Shown: positions 27,387 through 37,788 of the stretch, in pieces
Layout: the number at the start of each line of letters is the position of its first letter
Numbering within the stretch: position 1 is the first letter of the stretch
Source of the DNA: Sphingopyxis macrogoltabida
GTDB taxonomy: Bacteria > Pseudomonadota > Alphaproteobacteria > Sphingomonadales > Sphingomonadaceae
NCBI RefSeq assembly: GCF_001307295.1
Contig: NZ_CP012700.1
Location: 65,001 to 129,000 of the forward strand
DNA: 64,000 nt
Direction: 5' to 3'
Position numbers and translations under genes: made by a program
The notes under the pieces: model-generated
What the model saw: the letters and a program-made list of their open reading frames with translations, nothing else
Database searches by the model: none
Told to the model about the DNA's origin: nothing

Positions 27387-29585
27387 CTACTCCACCGGGA
27401 AGCCCCGCTTCCTCAGCAGCGCCGACACATCGGGGTCGCGGCCGCGGAACGCGCGATAGGCTTCGGCGCGATCGGTTTCGTTGCCGGTCATCAACAGGAT
27501 GGTGCGGAACTTGTCGGCGACCGTGCGGTCCCACGGGCCGCCCGCTTCGGTGAAGGCCGCCCAGGTGTCGGCGTCCATCGTTTCGGACCAGAGATAGCTG
27601 TAATAGCCCGCCGAATACGCGTCGCTGCTGAACAGGTGGCCGAACTGCGGCAGGCGGTGCCGCATGACGATTTCCTTCGGCATGCCCATTTCGGCGAGCG
27701 TTTCGCGTTCGAACGCATCGACATCGGCCGGCGGCGTCTTGCGGTCGTGCAGCTTCATGTCGACGATCGCGCTCGCGAGATATTCGACGGTATTGAAACC
27801 CTGGTTGAACTTGTCGGAAGCGAGGATCTTGTCGACCAGCGCCTGCGGCATCGGCTCGCCCGTCTTGTAGTGCGTCGCATATTTCGACAGCACCTCGGGG
27901 GTCATCAGCCAGTTCTCGTTCACCTGGCTCGGATATTCGACGAAGTCGCGCGGCACCCCGGCGAGTGCCGGATAAGTGACGTGCTGCAGCAGATAATGGA
28001 TGCCGTGGCCGAATTCGTGGAACAGCGTCTGCGCGTCGTCGAGGCTGATCAGCGTCGGCTCGCCCTTCGCGGCTTCGGTGAAATTATTGTTGTTCGACGC
28101 GAGGACGTTGCGTTCGCCGCCGAGCGTCTGCTGGCTGCGATAGGTCGTCATCCACGCGCCCGAGCGCTTTCCGTCACGCGCGAAATTGTCGAGGTAGAAG
28201 ACGCCGACATTCTCGTTCGTCTTGAGGTTATAGACCTCGAAGGTGCGGACCTTGGGGTCGAAGACGGGAATCGTGCCGGTATTTTCGCGGAAGCCGAGGT
28301 CGTAGAGCTGGCCCGCCGACCAGAACATCGCGTCGCGTAGCTTGTCGAGCTGGAGATAGGGCTTCACCTCGCTTTCCTCGAGGTCGTATTTCGCCTTGCG
28401 GACCTTCTCCGAGTAGAAGCGATAATCCCACGGTTCGATCGTGATTTTCGGGCCATTGCCGGCTTTGGCTTCGGCATCGGCGATCGCTTGCATATCGGCG
28501 ACCTCTTCCTTCACGCGCGCAACCGCGGCGGGCCAGACCTTCATCATCAGGCCCATCGCCGCCTCGGGCGTTTTCGCCATCGTGTCGGCCATGCGGTAAT
28601 GCGCGTGGGTCGGAAAGCCGAGCAGTTCGGCGCGCTGCTGGCGCAGCTTCAATATCTCGACGATCGTCGCATTGGTGTCGTTCGCGTCGCCATTGTCGCC
28701 GCGGCTGATAAACGCCTTGTAGACGCGCTCGCGAAGCGCGCGGTTGGTCGCGCCCTGCAGCACCGGCTGCGCCGACGACCGGGTGTTCTTGATCGCCCAC
28801 TGGCCGGGCTTGCCCTGCGATTCCGCAGCCGATGCGAGCGAGGCGACGAAGCCGGGTTCGAGCCCCGCGAGTTCATTCTTGTCGGTGACGAAGGTGTAGA
28901 GCTTTTCGTCGCCGAGCAGCTTCGACGAGAAGGCGGAGAACAGGCCTTCCAGCTTCGAATTCATCTGGACGAGCTTCGCCTTGTCGGCGGCCGACAGGTT
29001 GGCGCCGTCGCGCACCATCTCGTCATAGCTGCGCTCGACGATGCGGATCTGCTGCGCGTCGAGCCCGCTCGAATTGCGCTTGTCGTACACCGCCTTGTAG
29101 CGGGCGAAGAGCTTCGGATCGAGGAACAGCTCGGTGTAGAAGGTGGTGAGCTTGGGGCTCCATTCGGCGTCGATGTCCTCGACGCGGTCGTTCGACTTGT
29201 TCGACGTCTGCACGCCCCACAGCGCGAAGAGCCGTTCCATAGTATCGCCGGCGAGCATCATCGGCACATGGGTGTTTTCGAAGGTCGGTTCGGCAGGATT
29301 GTCGATCACCGCCTGCACGTCGGCCCTGGTTTCGGCCATCGCCTTCTGGAAGGCGTCGGGGAACAGTTCGGGGTCCATCTTGTCCCACGGCGGCACCCCC
29401 TCGAACGGCCCGGTCCATTTGGCGAGCATCGGATTGTCGCCCGCGGGCGTGGCGGCGGCAGGCGCCGGAGCGGGCTGGGCGGCGGAGGCGGTCTGGATAT
29501 CCATAATCGTATAACCCATGATCATCGCGGTGGATGCAAGCATCGTCGACAGGCGGCGACGGACAGCGGGCGCGGAGCGCGGCAT
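27387..29585 (-). CDS. M3 family metallopeptidase (peptidyl-dipeptidase Dcp type)
   Basis: A 732-aa zinc peptidase. A signal-like N terminus (to about residue 35, TASAAQP) suggests export. The catalytic site is HEFGH in the segment TLFHEFGHGIHYLLQH, with the third zinc ligand Glu about 25 residues later in FVEYPSQVNENWL. Typical M3 pieces QRAELLGFPTHAHY and SYLWSETMDADTW are present. It probably trims short peptides in the periplasm for nutrition. It is a single gene, converging on the rpe operon. Confidence 0.93.
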   Translation of the reverse strand: MPRSAPAVRRRLSTMLASTAMIMGYTIMDIQTASAAQPAPAPAAATPAGDNPMLAKWTGPFEGVPPWDKMDPELFPDAFQKAMAETRADVQAVIDNPAEPTFENTHVPMMLAGDTMERLFALWGVQTSNKSNDRVEDIDAEWSPKLTTFYTELFLDPKLFARYKAVYDKRNSSGLDAQQIRIVERSYDEMVRDGANLSAADKAKLVQMNSKLEGLFSAFSSKLLGDEKLYTFVTDKNELAGLEPGFVASLASAAESQGKPGQWAIKNTRSSAQPVLQGATNRALRERVYKAFISRGDNGDANDTNATIVEILKLRQQRAELLGFPTHAHYRMADTMAKTPEAAMGLMMKVWPAAVARVKEEVADMQAIADAEAKAGNGPKITIEPWDYRFYSEKVRKAKYDLEESEVKPYLQLDKLRDAMFWSAGQLYDLGFRENTGTIPVFDPKVRTFEVYNLKTNENVGVFYLDNFARDGKRSGAWMTTYRSQQTLGGERNVLASNNNNFTEAAKGEPTLISLDDAQTLFHEFGHGIHYLLQHVTYPALAGVPRDFVEYPSQVNENWLMTPEVLSKYATHYKTGEPMPQALVDKILASDKFNQGFNTVEYLASAIVDMKLHDRKTPPADVDAFERETLAEMGMPKEIVMRHRLPQFGHLFSSDAYSAGYYSYLWSETMDADTWAAFTEAGGPWDRTVADKFRTILLMTGNETDRAEAYRAFRGRDPDVSALLRKRGFPVE

Positions 29586-29670
29586 AAGGATCTCCCGGGG
29601 AACGCGGTTTCGCGTGAAACCATGATGGGACGTGCCTTAACCCGATATGACAGTGGGGTGCAAGCCGGTC

Positions 29671-30540
29671 CTAAAAGCCGAAATCGGGCTGGATCAGGCC
29701 GGGAACATCGACCCGGAAGTGGAAGACGCCGCCGGCATGCGGCTGCGCCCGCCGTTCCTCGTCGGTCAGATTCTTGCCGGCGCTGGTAACGAAAGCGGTC
29801 CGCATGTCCGCGCCGCCGAAGGCGATCATCGTCGGGCGCTGGACGGGCAGGTCGATCGTCTGGAGCAGCTCCCCAGCAGGGGACAGGCGGACGACGCGCC
29901 AGCCGTCCCACAGCGCCGACCAGTAACAGCCCTCGGCATCGACTGCGGCGCCATCGGGGCGTCCGTTCCCATATTCGAACTGGTGGAAGATACGGCCCTC
30001 GCCCAATGTCCCGGTAGCCGGGTCGACATCATAGGCGTGGACCGCGTGTGTCGGCGTGTCGGCGTGATAGAAAATGCGCCCGTCGGGGCTGAACGCCGCG
30101 CCGTTGCTGGTGGTAAGGCCGCCGAAGATTTCGATTAGCGATCCGTCGGGGTCGAGGCGATAGAGCGTTGCGGCCGGGTTCGCCTTGTCGCTCGTCAGGC
30201 TACCGACCCACAACCGCCCGGCAGCGTCGACGCAGCCGTCGTTGAAGCGCTGTTCGGGCTTGCCGGCGAGCACCGCCGGGCCGAACGGACGCGGCGCGGC
30301 GCCCCAGGCGTCGATCAGCGCGCAGCCGTCCTCGAGCGCCGCGACCAGCCCGCCTCCCGCGCGCGGGGCGATGCAGCCGACCTGCTGACCCAGCAGCATG
30401 ACCTCGTCGGCGCCGGAGGCGGGGTCGGTGCGATGGATTTTGCGGCCCTCGATATCGACCCAGTAGAGGCGGGCTTCGGCGGCGTGCCAGCGCGGCGATT
30501 CGCCGAGCAGTGCGCCGGCGTCGAGGAGAAGATCGACCAT
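29671..30540 (-). CDS. SMP-30/gluconolactonase family protein
   Basis: A six-bladed beta-propeller lactonase of 289 aa. Landmarks are LGESPRWHAAEARLYWVDIEG at the start (metal-ligand Glu), FNDGCVDAAGRLWVGS, and TSNGAAFSPDGRIFYHADTP. Relatives hydrolyse sugar lactones such as glucono- or arabinonolactone. No sugar-catabolic neighbours reveal the substrate here. It is cytosolic, with no signal peptide, and stands alone. Confidence 0.9.
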   Translation of the reverse strand: MVDLLLDAGALLGESPRWHAAEARLYWVDIEGRKIHRTDPASGADEVMLLGQQVGCIAPRAGGGLVAALEDGCALIDAWGAAPRPFGPAVLAGKPEQRFNDGCVDAAGRLWVGSLTSDKANPAATLYRLDPDGSLIEIFGGLTTSNGAAFSPDGRIFYHADTPTHAVHAYDVDPATGTLGEGRIFHQFEYGNGRPDGAAVDAEGCYWSALWDGWRVVRLSPAGELLQTIDLPVQRPTMIAFGGADMRTAFVTSAGKNLTDEERRAQPHAGGVFHFRVDVPGLIQPDFGF

Positions 30541-30613
30541 GAAGCGGTGTTAGCGCGGCGCGCCGGCGCTGCCCAGCGACTGCAATCCTATTCGTTATTA
30601 GTCCGGCCACCCT

Positions 30614-30690
30614 CGTCACCCCGGACTTGATCCGGGGTCCATTTCCGCCGGCGCTGGATGAATGGATCCCGGATCAAGTCCGGGATGACG
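30614..30690. repeat. Family B paired inverted repeat, copy 3
   Basis: CGTCACCCCGGACTTGATCC and its inverse GGATCAAGTCCGGGATGACG surround about 37 bases, in the gap between two divergent genes. Confidence 0.85.
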
Positions 30691-30741
30691 AAGGAAACTA
30701 GTGTAACCGCGAAAGAGTTTCTTGCCGTAGCGTCTTTACAC

Positions 30742-30762
30742 TTGACGTGCACGTAAACGTAA
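30742..30762. promoter_or_regulatory. LiuR/MerR-like operator before the acyl-CoA operon
   Basis: TTGACGTGCACGTAAACGTA holds the inverted repeat TTGACGT-GC-ACGTAAA (6 of 7 pairs) and an ACGTAA direct repeat. This resembles the MerR-family LiuR sites known in front of branched-chain acyl-CoA degradation genes of proteobacteria. It lies 70-90 bases before the start of the acyl-CoA dehydrogenase gene. Assignment to LiuR is from memory of the motif and is not proven. Confidence 0.45.
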
Positions 30763-30831
30763 GGTCTTTTGGCCGGGAAGATGCGGCCGACTCCCCGCTC
30801 GCGTTCGGCTGCTCCAAGGGAAAGGAAAAAG

Positions 30832-31986
30832 ATGTCGCTCGATAACCTCTCGCGCACCGCCTATGGCGAGGACCATGAAGCCTTCCGTTCGACGGTGCGC
30901 CAGTTCCTCGAAAAGGAAGTCGCTCCGAATGAGGCGAAGTGGGCCGACGACGGCATCGTTCCGAAGGATCTGTGGCCGAAGGCGGGCGAGCTCGGCATGC
31001 TGTGCCCGACGGTTCCCGAAGAATATGGCGGGCTCGGCCTCGATTTCGGCTATAATGCGATCGTCGACGAGGAAAGCGCCTATTATGGCCGCGTGACGAC
31101 GGGCTTCTCGCTCCAGTCGGACATCGTCACCAGCTATATCGTCAAATATGGCAGCGAAGAGCAGAAGAAGCACTGGCTGCCCAAGATGGTGTCGGGCGAG
31201 GTGATCACTGCGATCGCGATGACCGAACCGGGGACCGGCAGCGACCTGCAGGGCATGCGCACGACCGCGAAGAAGGATGGCAATCACTATGTCATCAACG
31301 GGTCGAAGACCTATATCACCAACGGCCAGAACGCCGACCTGATCCTCGTCTGCGTCAAGACCGACACCGAGGTGCAGCCGGCGTGGAAAGGCGTGTCAAT
31401 CGTGCTCGTCGAGGCCGATCGCGATGGCTTCAAGCGCGGCCGCAACCTCGACAAGATCGGGCAGGACGAGGCCGACACGTCGGAGATGTTCTTCGAGGAC
31501 GTCCGCGTGCCGATCACCAATTGCCTCGGTGAAGAGGGGCAGGGCTTCATCTACCTGATGAGCGAGCTGCCGCAGGAACGCCTGTCGATCGCGGTGTCGG
31601 CACAGGCCTCGGCGCAGCGCGCGTTCGACGACACGGTCGAATTCACGCGCGACCGCAAGGCATTCGGCAAGCCGGTTCTCGATTTCCAGAACACGCGCTT
31701 CGTCCTCGCCGATTTGAAGACCAAGCTGCAGGTCGGCTGGGCGCATCTCGACTGGGCGCTCGCGCGGCACCTGAAAAAGGAGCTGACTCCCGAGGAAGGT
31801 GCCGCGGCGAAGCTGTGGCACACCGACCTGCAGTGGGAGGTGATGGACAAGTGCCTGCAGCTCCACGGCGGCGCGGGCTACATGAACGAATATCCGATCG
31901 CTCGCGCGTGGCGCGCGGCGCGCGTGACGCGGATCTTCGGCGGCACGAACGAAATCATGAAGGAACTGATCGGACGCAAGCTCTGA
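30832..31986 (+). CDS. Acyl-CoA dehydrogenase
   Basis: A 384-aa FAD enzyme that introduces the alpha-beta double bond in acyl-CoA. It shows the family signature IAMTEPGTGSDLQGM near residue 125, ERLSIAVSAQASAQRAFDDT, and the C-terminal GGAGYMNEYPIARAWRAARV then IFGGTNEIMKELIGRKL. ATG 30832 with GGAAAAA before it gives the usual start. It begins an operon with a thiolase, an SDR and a thioesterase. Chain-length preference cannot be told; long-chain or branched substrates are possible. Confidence 0.94.
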   Translation: MSLDNLSRTAYGEDHEAFRSTVRQFLEKEVAPNEAKWADDGIVPKDLWPKAGELGMLCPTVPEEYGGLGLDFGYNAIVDEESAYYGRVTTGFSLQSDIVTSYIVKYGSEEQKKHWLPKMVSGEVITAIAMTEPGTGSDLQGMRTTAKKDGNHYVINGSKTYITNGQNADLILVCVKTDTEVQPAWKGVSIVLVEADRDGFKRGRNLDKIGQDEADTSEMFFEDVRVPITNCLGEEGQGFIYLMSELPQERLSIAVSAQASAQRAFDDTVEFTRDRKAFGKPVLDFQNTRFVLADLKTKLQVGWAHLDWALARHLKKELTPEEGAAAKLWHTDLQWEVMDKCLQLHGGAGYMNEYPIARAWRAARVTRIFGGTNEIMKELIGRKL

Positions 31987-31994
31987 CAACCAAA

Positions 31995-32123
31995 CCCCTC
32001 CCCTTCAGGGGAGGGGCAGCGAGACTTGCCAGCTTGCTGGCTAGTCGCAGCGGGGTGGGGTCCATCGGCCTTGCTCGACGCCGCGAAACCCCACCCCAAC
32101 CCCTCCCCTGAAGGGGAGGGGCT
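31995..32123 (+). repeat. Family A paired inverted repeat, copy 2 (inside acyl-CoA operon)
   Basis: Two CCCCTCCCCTTCAGGGGAGG-type palindromes surround about 85 bases. It fills most of the 159-base gap between the acyl-CoA dehydrogenase and thiolase genes and stops just before the GGAAGAAAGGA ribosome binding region. It has the same orientation as copy 3 on the other side of the thiolase. Confidence 0.85.
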
Positions 32124-32145
32124 TTAGGAAGAAAGGAATTCTCCC

Positions 32146-33315
32146 ATGGCTCATGCGTATATCGTCGACGCGGTCCGGACCGCCGGCGGCAAGCGTGGCG
32201 GCAAGCTTGCCGGCGTTCACCCGGTCGATCTCGGCGCGGCGGTGTTCGACGCGATCGCCGCCCGCAACGATTTCGACACGTCGAAGATCGACGACGTCAT
32301 CACCGGCTGCGTGTCGCAGGGCGGGCAGCAGACGATGGACCTCGGCCGCAACGCCGTATTGGCGTCGAACCTGCCCGACTCGATCCCCGCCGTGACCATC
32401 GATCGCCAGTGCGGCTCGTCGCAGCAGGCGATGATGTTCGCGGCGCAGGCGGTGATGTCGGGAACGCAGGACATCGTGCTCGCCAGCGGCATCGAAAGCA
32501 TGACGCGCGTGCCGATGGGATCGGTGGCGACGCTGTTCATCAAGGAAGGCCTCGGCCATTATAAATCGGAGCGGCTCGAGGAAAAATATCCCGGCATCAT
32601 GTTCAGCCAGTTCATGGGCGCCGAAATGATCGTCAAGAAGCACGGCTTCAGCAAGGACGACCTCGACGCCTATGCGCTCGAAAGCCACCGCCGCGCGAAG
32701 GCGGCGACCGAAGCGGGCCATTTCAAGCGCGAGATCGTCGGTGTCGACGTCGACACCCCCGAAGGCCGCCAGACCCATCTGGTCGACGAAGGCATCCGCT
32801 TCGACGCGACGCTGGAAGGTATCGCCGGCGTCAAGCTGCTCCAGGAAGGCGGCTCGATCACCGCTGCTTCGTCGAGCCAGATCTGCGACGGCGCTTCGGC
32901 GGCGCTGATCGTCTCGGAACAGGCGCTGAAGGACCACGGCCTGACGCCGCGCGCGCGCATCCACCATGTGTCGGTGACGGCGGGCGATCCGGTGATCATG
33001 CTCGAAGAACCGCTGTTCGCCACCGAAAAGGCGCTGAAGCGCGCGGGCATGAAAATCGAAGATATCGATGCCTATGAAGTCAACGAGGCCTTCGCGCCCG
33101 TGCCGCTCGCGTGGCTCAAATATCTTGGCGCCGATCATGCGCGGCTGAACGTCCATGGCGGCGCGATCGCGCTCGGTCACCCGCTCGGCGCCAGCGGCAC
33201 CAAGCTGATGGCGACGCTGCTCGGCGTGCTCGATGCGACCGGCGGCAAATATGGCCTGCAGACGATGTGCGAAGGCGGCGGCCAGGCCAACGTCACGATC
33301 ATCGAACGGCTGTAA
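32146..33315 (+). CDS. Acetyl-CoA acyltransferase (thiolase)
   Basis: A 389-aa thiolase that cleaves 3-ketoacyl-CoA in the last step of beta-oxidation or condenses acetyl-CoA. The acyl-carrying Cys89 lies in IDRQCGSSQQAM. The His motif is ALGHPLGASGTKL and the second Cys is in MCEGGGQANVTI near the C terminus. It lies between the dehydrogenase and the SDR. Both flanking gaps contain the same repeat element. Confidence 0.94.
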   Translation: MAHAYIVDAVRTAGGKRGGKLAGVHPVDLGAAVFDAIAARNDFDTSKIDDVITGCVSQGGQQTMDLGRNAVLASNLPDSIPAVTIDRQCGSSQQAMMFAAQAVMSGTQDIVLASGIESMTRVPMGSVATLFIKEGLGHYKSERLEEKYPGIMFSQFMGAEMIVKKHGFSKDDLDAYALESHRRAKAATEAGHFKREIVGVDVDTPEGRQTHLVDEGIRFDATLEGIAGVKLLQEGGSITAASSSQICDGASAALIVSEQALKDHGLTPRARIHHVSVTAGDPVIMLEEPLFATEKALKRAGMKIEDIDAYEVNEAFAPVPLAWLKYLGADHARLNVHGGAIALGHPLGASGTKLMATLLGVLDATGGKYGLQTMCEGGGQANVTIIERL

Positions 33316-33325
33316 TTACTTCAAA

Positions 33326-33460
33326 CCCCTCCCCTTCAGGGGAGGGGCAGAGAGACTTGGTCCGGCGTCAGCCGGGCCTTTAGTCGAGCGGAGTGGGGGC
33401 CAGCGGCCTCGCGCAACCTCGACGCCCCCACCCCAACCCCTCCCCTGAAGGGGAGGGGCT
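33326..33460 (+). repeat. Family A paired inverted repeat, copy 3 (inside acyl-CoA operon)
   Basis: Same structure and orientation as copy 2, with CCCCTCCCCTTCAGGGGAGG at the left and its inverse at the right. The interior has diverged, for example in the TTGGTCCGGCGTCAGCC part. It ends 17 bases before the SDR start codon. Confidence 0.85.
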
Positions 33461-33476
33461 TATAGGAGAGCCTCAA

Positions 33477-34259
33477 ATGAAACTCGATTCCACCGTATCC
33501 GCCGTCGTCACCGGCGGCGCCTCGGGCCTTGGCGCCGCGACCGCACGCGCGCTCGCCGCCAAGGGCGTCAAGGTCGCGATCTTCGACCTGCAGGAAGAAA
33601 AGGGCAAGGCGATCGCCGCCGAGCTCGGCGGCGTTTTCTGCGAATGCAACGTCACCGACGACGCCAGCGTCGATGCCGCCTTCGCCAAGGCGCGCGAGGC
33701 GCATGGTCAGGAGCGCATCCTCGTCAACTGCGCAGGCACCGGCAACGCGATCAAGACCGCGAGCCGCTCGAAGGAAGACGGCAGCATCAAGCATTTCCCG
33801 CTCGATGCGTTCAACTGGATCATCCAGATCAACCTCGTCGGCACCTTCCGCTGCATCGCCAAGTCGGCGGCGGGAATGATGACGCTCGATCCGCAGGAAG
33901 ACGGAGACCGCGGCGCGATCGTCAACACCGCAAGCGTCGCCGCCGAGGACGGCCAGATCGGCCAGGCGGCCTATTCGGCGTCGAAGGGCGGCGTCGTCGG
34001 CATGACCCTGCCGATCGCGCGCGACCTCGGCAGCGAGAAGATCCGCGTCAACACGATCCTGCCCGGCATTTTCGACACCCCGCTGCTCGCAGGTGCGCCG
34101 CAGAATGTCCGCGACGCTCTCGGCGCCTCGGTGCTCAATCCGAAGCGTCTGGGCAACCCCGACGAATATGCCAACCTTGCCATGTGCATGATCGAAAACG
34201 GCTATTTCAACGGCGAAGACGTCCGCCTCGACGGCGGCATCCGCATGGGTCCCCGTTGA
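33477..34259 (+). CDS. SDR family 3-hydroxyacyl-CoA dehydrogenase-like protein
   Basis: A 260-aa short-chain dehydrogenase. The NAD-binding motif is VTGGASGLGAATA (residues about 11-23), with NCAGTG in the middle and the catalytic Tyr and Lys in AAYSASKGG. It resembles type II 3-hydroxyacyl-CoA dehydrogenases (HSD10-like), which fits its place between thiolase and thioesterase. GGAGAG before ATG 33477 fixes the start. The next gene starts 1 base after its stop. Confidence 0.9.
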   Translation: MKLDSTVSAVVTGGASGLGAATARALAAKGVKVAIFDLQEEKGKAIAAELGGVFCECNVTDDASVDAAFAKAREAHGQERILVNCAGTGNAIKTASRSKEDGSIKHFPLDAFNWIIQINLVGTFRCIAKSAAGMMTLDPQEDGDRGAIVNTASVAAEDGQIGQAAYSASKGGVVGMTLPIARDLGSEKIRVNTILPGIFDTPLLAGAPQNVRDALGASVLNPKRLGNPDEYANLAMCMIENGYFNGEDVRLDGGIRMGPR

Positions 34260-34260
34260 C

Positions 34261-34698
34261 ATGCCGAAACCGGAAAGCTGGCGGCTTGATGCCGCCAGCT
34301 ACCCCGCGCGGATCGACCTGCAGACGCGCTTTCAGGACATGGACATCAACGGCCATCTCAACAATGTCGCTTTCGCGGCCTTGTTCGAAAGCGGCCGCGT
34401 CCTGCTCAACCGGCAGGTCCGGCCGCTGACCGAACGGCCGTCGAACGAACGGACGATGGTCGCCGCGGTCGAGATCAACTATCTGGGCGAGGGCAATTTC
34501 CCCGACCCCGTGACGATTACCAGCGGAATCGGCCGCATCGGCACCTCGAGCTGGACCATCGTGCAGGCGATGTTCCAGAACGGCCGTGCCATCGCGAGCT
34601 GCGATACCGTCGTCGTCTGCCGGACCGACGGTCAGGCGAAACCGCTCCGCGCCGACATGGTCCAGGAGCTGGAGGCGAATCTGGTGACGCCGGTCTAG
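34261..34698 (+). CDS. Acyl-CoA thioesterase, 4HBT hot-dog family
   Basis: A 145-aa hot-dog-fold thioesterase. The motif QTRFQDMDINGHLNNVAFAALFE carries the Asp and the helix of the 4-hydroxybenzoyl-CoA thioesterase group, and NYLGEGNFPDPVTI is also typical. As the last gene of the acyl-CoA operon it would release CoA from accumulating intermediates. Its 3' end overlaps the convergent gmk gene by 4 bases. Confidence 0.85.
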   Translation: MPKPESWRLDAASYPARIDLQTRFQDMDINGHLNNVAFAALFESGRVLLNRQVRPLTERPSNERTMVAAVEINYLGEGNFPDPVTITSGIGRIGTSSWTIVQAMFQNGRAIASCDTVVVCRTDGQAKPLRADMVQELEANLVTPV

Positions 34699-35357
34699 AG
34701 CTTCTTGTCCGCGTCGGGCACCGAGCGGATCAGGTCGCGCGCGAAGCCGATCAGGCCGATCTGGCGCCGCCGCTTCAGCCGTTCGGCGCGCAGGATGGCG
34801 CGGACTTCGTCGAAACAGCCGTCGACATTGTCGTTTATCAGCACATAGTCATAGCCGTCCCAGTGGCTGATTTCGTTCGCGGCGCGTTCCATCCGCGCCG
34901 CGATCACTGCGTCGCTATCGGTGTTGCGGCTGCGCAGGCGGCGTTCGAGTTCTTCCATCGTCGGCGGCAGGACGAAGACGCGGACGACGTCGGGGCCCGC
35001 CTCCTGATAGAGTTGCTGCGCGCCCTGCCAGTCGATGTCGAACAGCACGTCCTTGCCCGCGGCGAGCAGTTCCTCGACCGGCGCACGCGGCGTGCCGTAG
35101 CGATGGCCGAAGACATGCGCCCATTCGAGGAATTCGCCGTCGGCCGCCATCTTCTTGAAGGTTTCGGTGTCGATGAAATGATAATGGACGCCGTCGACCT
35201 CGCCCGGGCGCGGCGGGCGTGTGGTGGCGGAGATCGAGAGCGCGATGTCGCTGTCCGCGTCAAGCATCATGCGCGAGATGGTGGTCTTGCCCGCGCCCGA
35301 GGGCGAGGAGAGGACGAACAACACGCCGCGGCGGTTGAGATGGACGCTGTCAGCCAT
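34695..35357 (-). CDS. gmk: Guanylate kinase
   Basis: Phosphorylates GMP to GDP. The 220-aa protein has the P-loop SSPSGAGKTTI (residues 17-27). The GMP-binding segment has STTRPPRPGEVDGVHYHFID and EFLEWAHVFGHRYGT. DIDWQGAQQL follows, and the lid helix RRLRSRNTDSDAVIAARM completes the family pattern. Length and start (MADSVHLNRRG) are normal. Confidence 0.97.
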   Translation of the reverse strand: MADSVHLNRRGVLFVLSSPSGAGKTTISRMMLDADSDIALSISATTRPPRPGEVDGVHYHFIDTETFKKMAADGEFLEWAHVFGHRYGTPRAPVEELLAAGKDVLFDIDWQGAQQLYQEAGPDVVRVFVLPPTMEELERRLRSRNTDSDAVIAARMERAANEISHWDGYDYVLINDNVDGCFDEVRAILRAERLKRRRQIGLIGFARDLIRSVPDADKKL

Positions 35358-35409
35358 GCGCGCTATTCGCCTGACTAGCGGCAGCGGTCAAGCGGGAAGG
35401 ACAGCGCGG

Positions 35410-35973
35410 ATGGCGGGGATTTCACGAACGGGCTGGCTGGTCGCGGCGGCGCTCCTCGCGCTGTTCACCGCCATATTGTTCGCGATGGGACGCCCGCCGA
35501 TCTGTCCGTGCGGCACCGTCAGCCTGTGGCACGGCGTCGTCCAGTCGAACCAGAACAGCCAGCAGATTTCGGACTGGTACAGCTTCAGCCATGTCATCCA
35601 CGGCTTCATCTTCTACGGCCTGTCGCGCTGGCTGATCCCGCGCCGGCCGCTGTGGGTCGCGCTGGCGCTGGCGATCGGGATCGAGGGCGCGTGGGAAATC
35701 CTCGAAAATTCCAGCATCATCATCGACCGCTATCGCGAGGTCACGATGGCTTACGGCTATGCGGGCGATTCGATCCTCAATTCGGTCAGCGACGCACTGT
35801 TCATGATGCTCGGCTTCCTCGCCGCGAGCCGGATGCGCTGGTGGGCGACGGTCGGTCTCGCGATCGTCTTTGAACTGTTCACGCTGTGGACGATCCGCGA
35901 CAATCTGACGCTCAACGTGCTGATGCTCGTTTCGCCGGTCGAGGCGATCAAGGAGTGGCAGGCAGGCGGCTGA
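35410..35973 (+). CDS. DUF2585-type membrane protein
   Basis: A 187-aa integral membrane protein with four to five hydrophobic segments. Conserved-looking features are PPICPCGTVSLWHG with two Cys near residue 30, QQISDWYSFSHVIHGFIFYG, and EGAWEILENSSIIIDRYR. These match an uncharacterised alphaproteobacterial family that I recall as DUF2585/UPF0314. The function is unknown. The His, Asp and Glu residues in the membrane-facing segments hint at catalysis or metal binding. Confidence 0.78.
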   Translation: MAGISRTGWLVAAALLALFTAILFAMGRPPICPCGTVSLWHGVVQSNQNSQQISDWYSFSHVIHGFIFYGLSRWLIPRRPLWVALALAIGIEGAWEILENSSIIIDRYREVTMAYGYAGDSILNSVSDALFMMLGFLAASRMRWWATVGLAIVFELFTLWTIRDNLTLNVLMLVSPVEAIKEWQAGG

Positions 35974-35976
35974 CCG

Positions 35977-36345
35977 TCAGTGGAGCGCCGTGCTGCGTCG
36001 GTTCGCGTCGAGCGGGATCGCGGGCGGCAGGGCGTCCCCGATTGCCTCGCCATCGGTCGGCTCATTTGTGATCCCCGCATAGGGATCGACGACCCCGGCA
36101 TTGCCGAGCGCAGCGTCCATTGCATGCGCTTCCTCGGACGCCTTGCGCGCTTCGGCACGCTCGGCCCATTTCTTGGTGAGATAGCCCGCCGCAACCGTCG
36201 CCGCGAGCACCGCATAGCGCTGCGGGAACAGGCGGCGCGCCGCGAACAGCGTGCCCGCGCCGATCACTGCACCGGCGATGCCATGATTGCCTTTCTGGCG
36301 GCCGATCGCGCTACCGAGCATCCCGCCGATGATCCGTCCCATCAT
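35977..36345 (-). CDS. Hypothetical protein with glycine-zipper-like N terminus
   Basis: A 122-aa protein. The first 60 residues have small-residue repeats (MMGRIIGGMLGSAIGRQKG, then GIAGAVIGAGTLFAARR) that could insert in the membrane. A charged stretch KKWAERAEARKASEEAHAMD and a Pro-rich tail follow. No family recognised. It lies 21 bases behind fumC on the same strand and is probably cotranscribed with it. Confidence 0.65.
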   Translation of the reverse strand: MMGRIIGGMLGSAIGRQKGNHGIAGAVIGAGTLFAARRLFPQRYAVLAATVAAGYLTKKWAERAEARKASEEAHAMDAALGNAGVVDPYAGITNEPTDGEAIGDALPPAIPLDANRRSTALH

Positions 36346-36366
36346 CTCGTTTCTCCTTCGATATTA

Positions 36367-37784
<1,418 letters not shown>

Positions 37785-37788
<4 letters not shown>

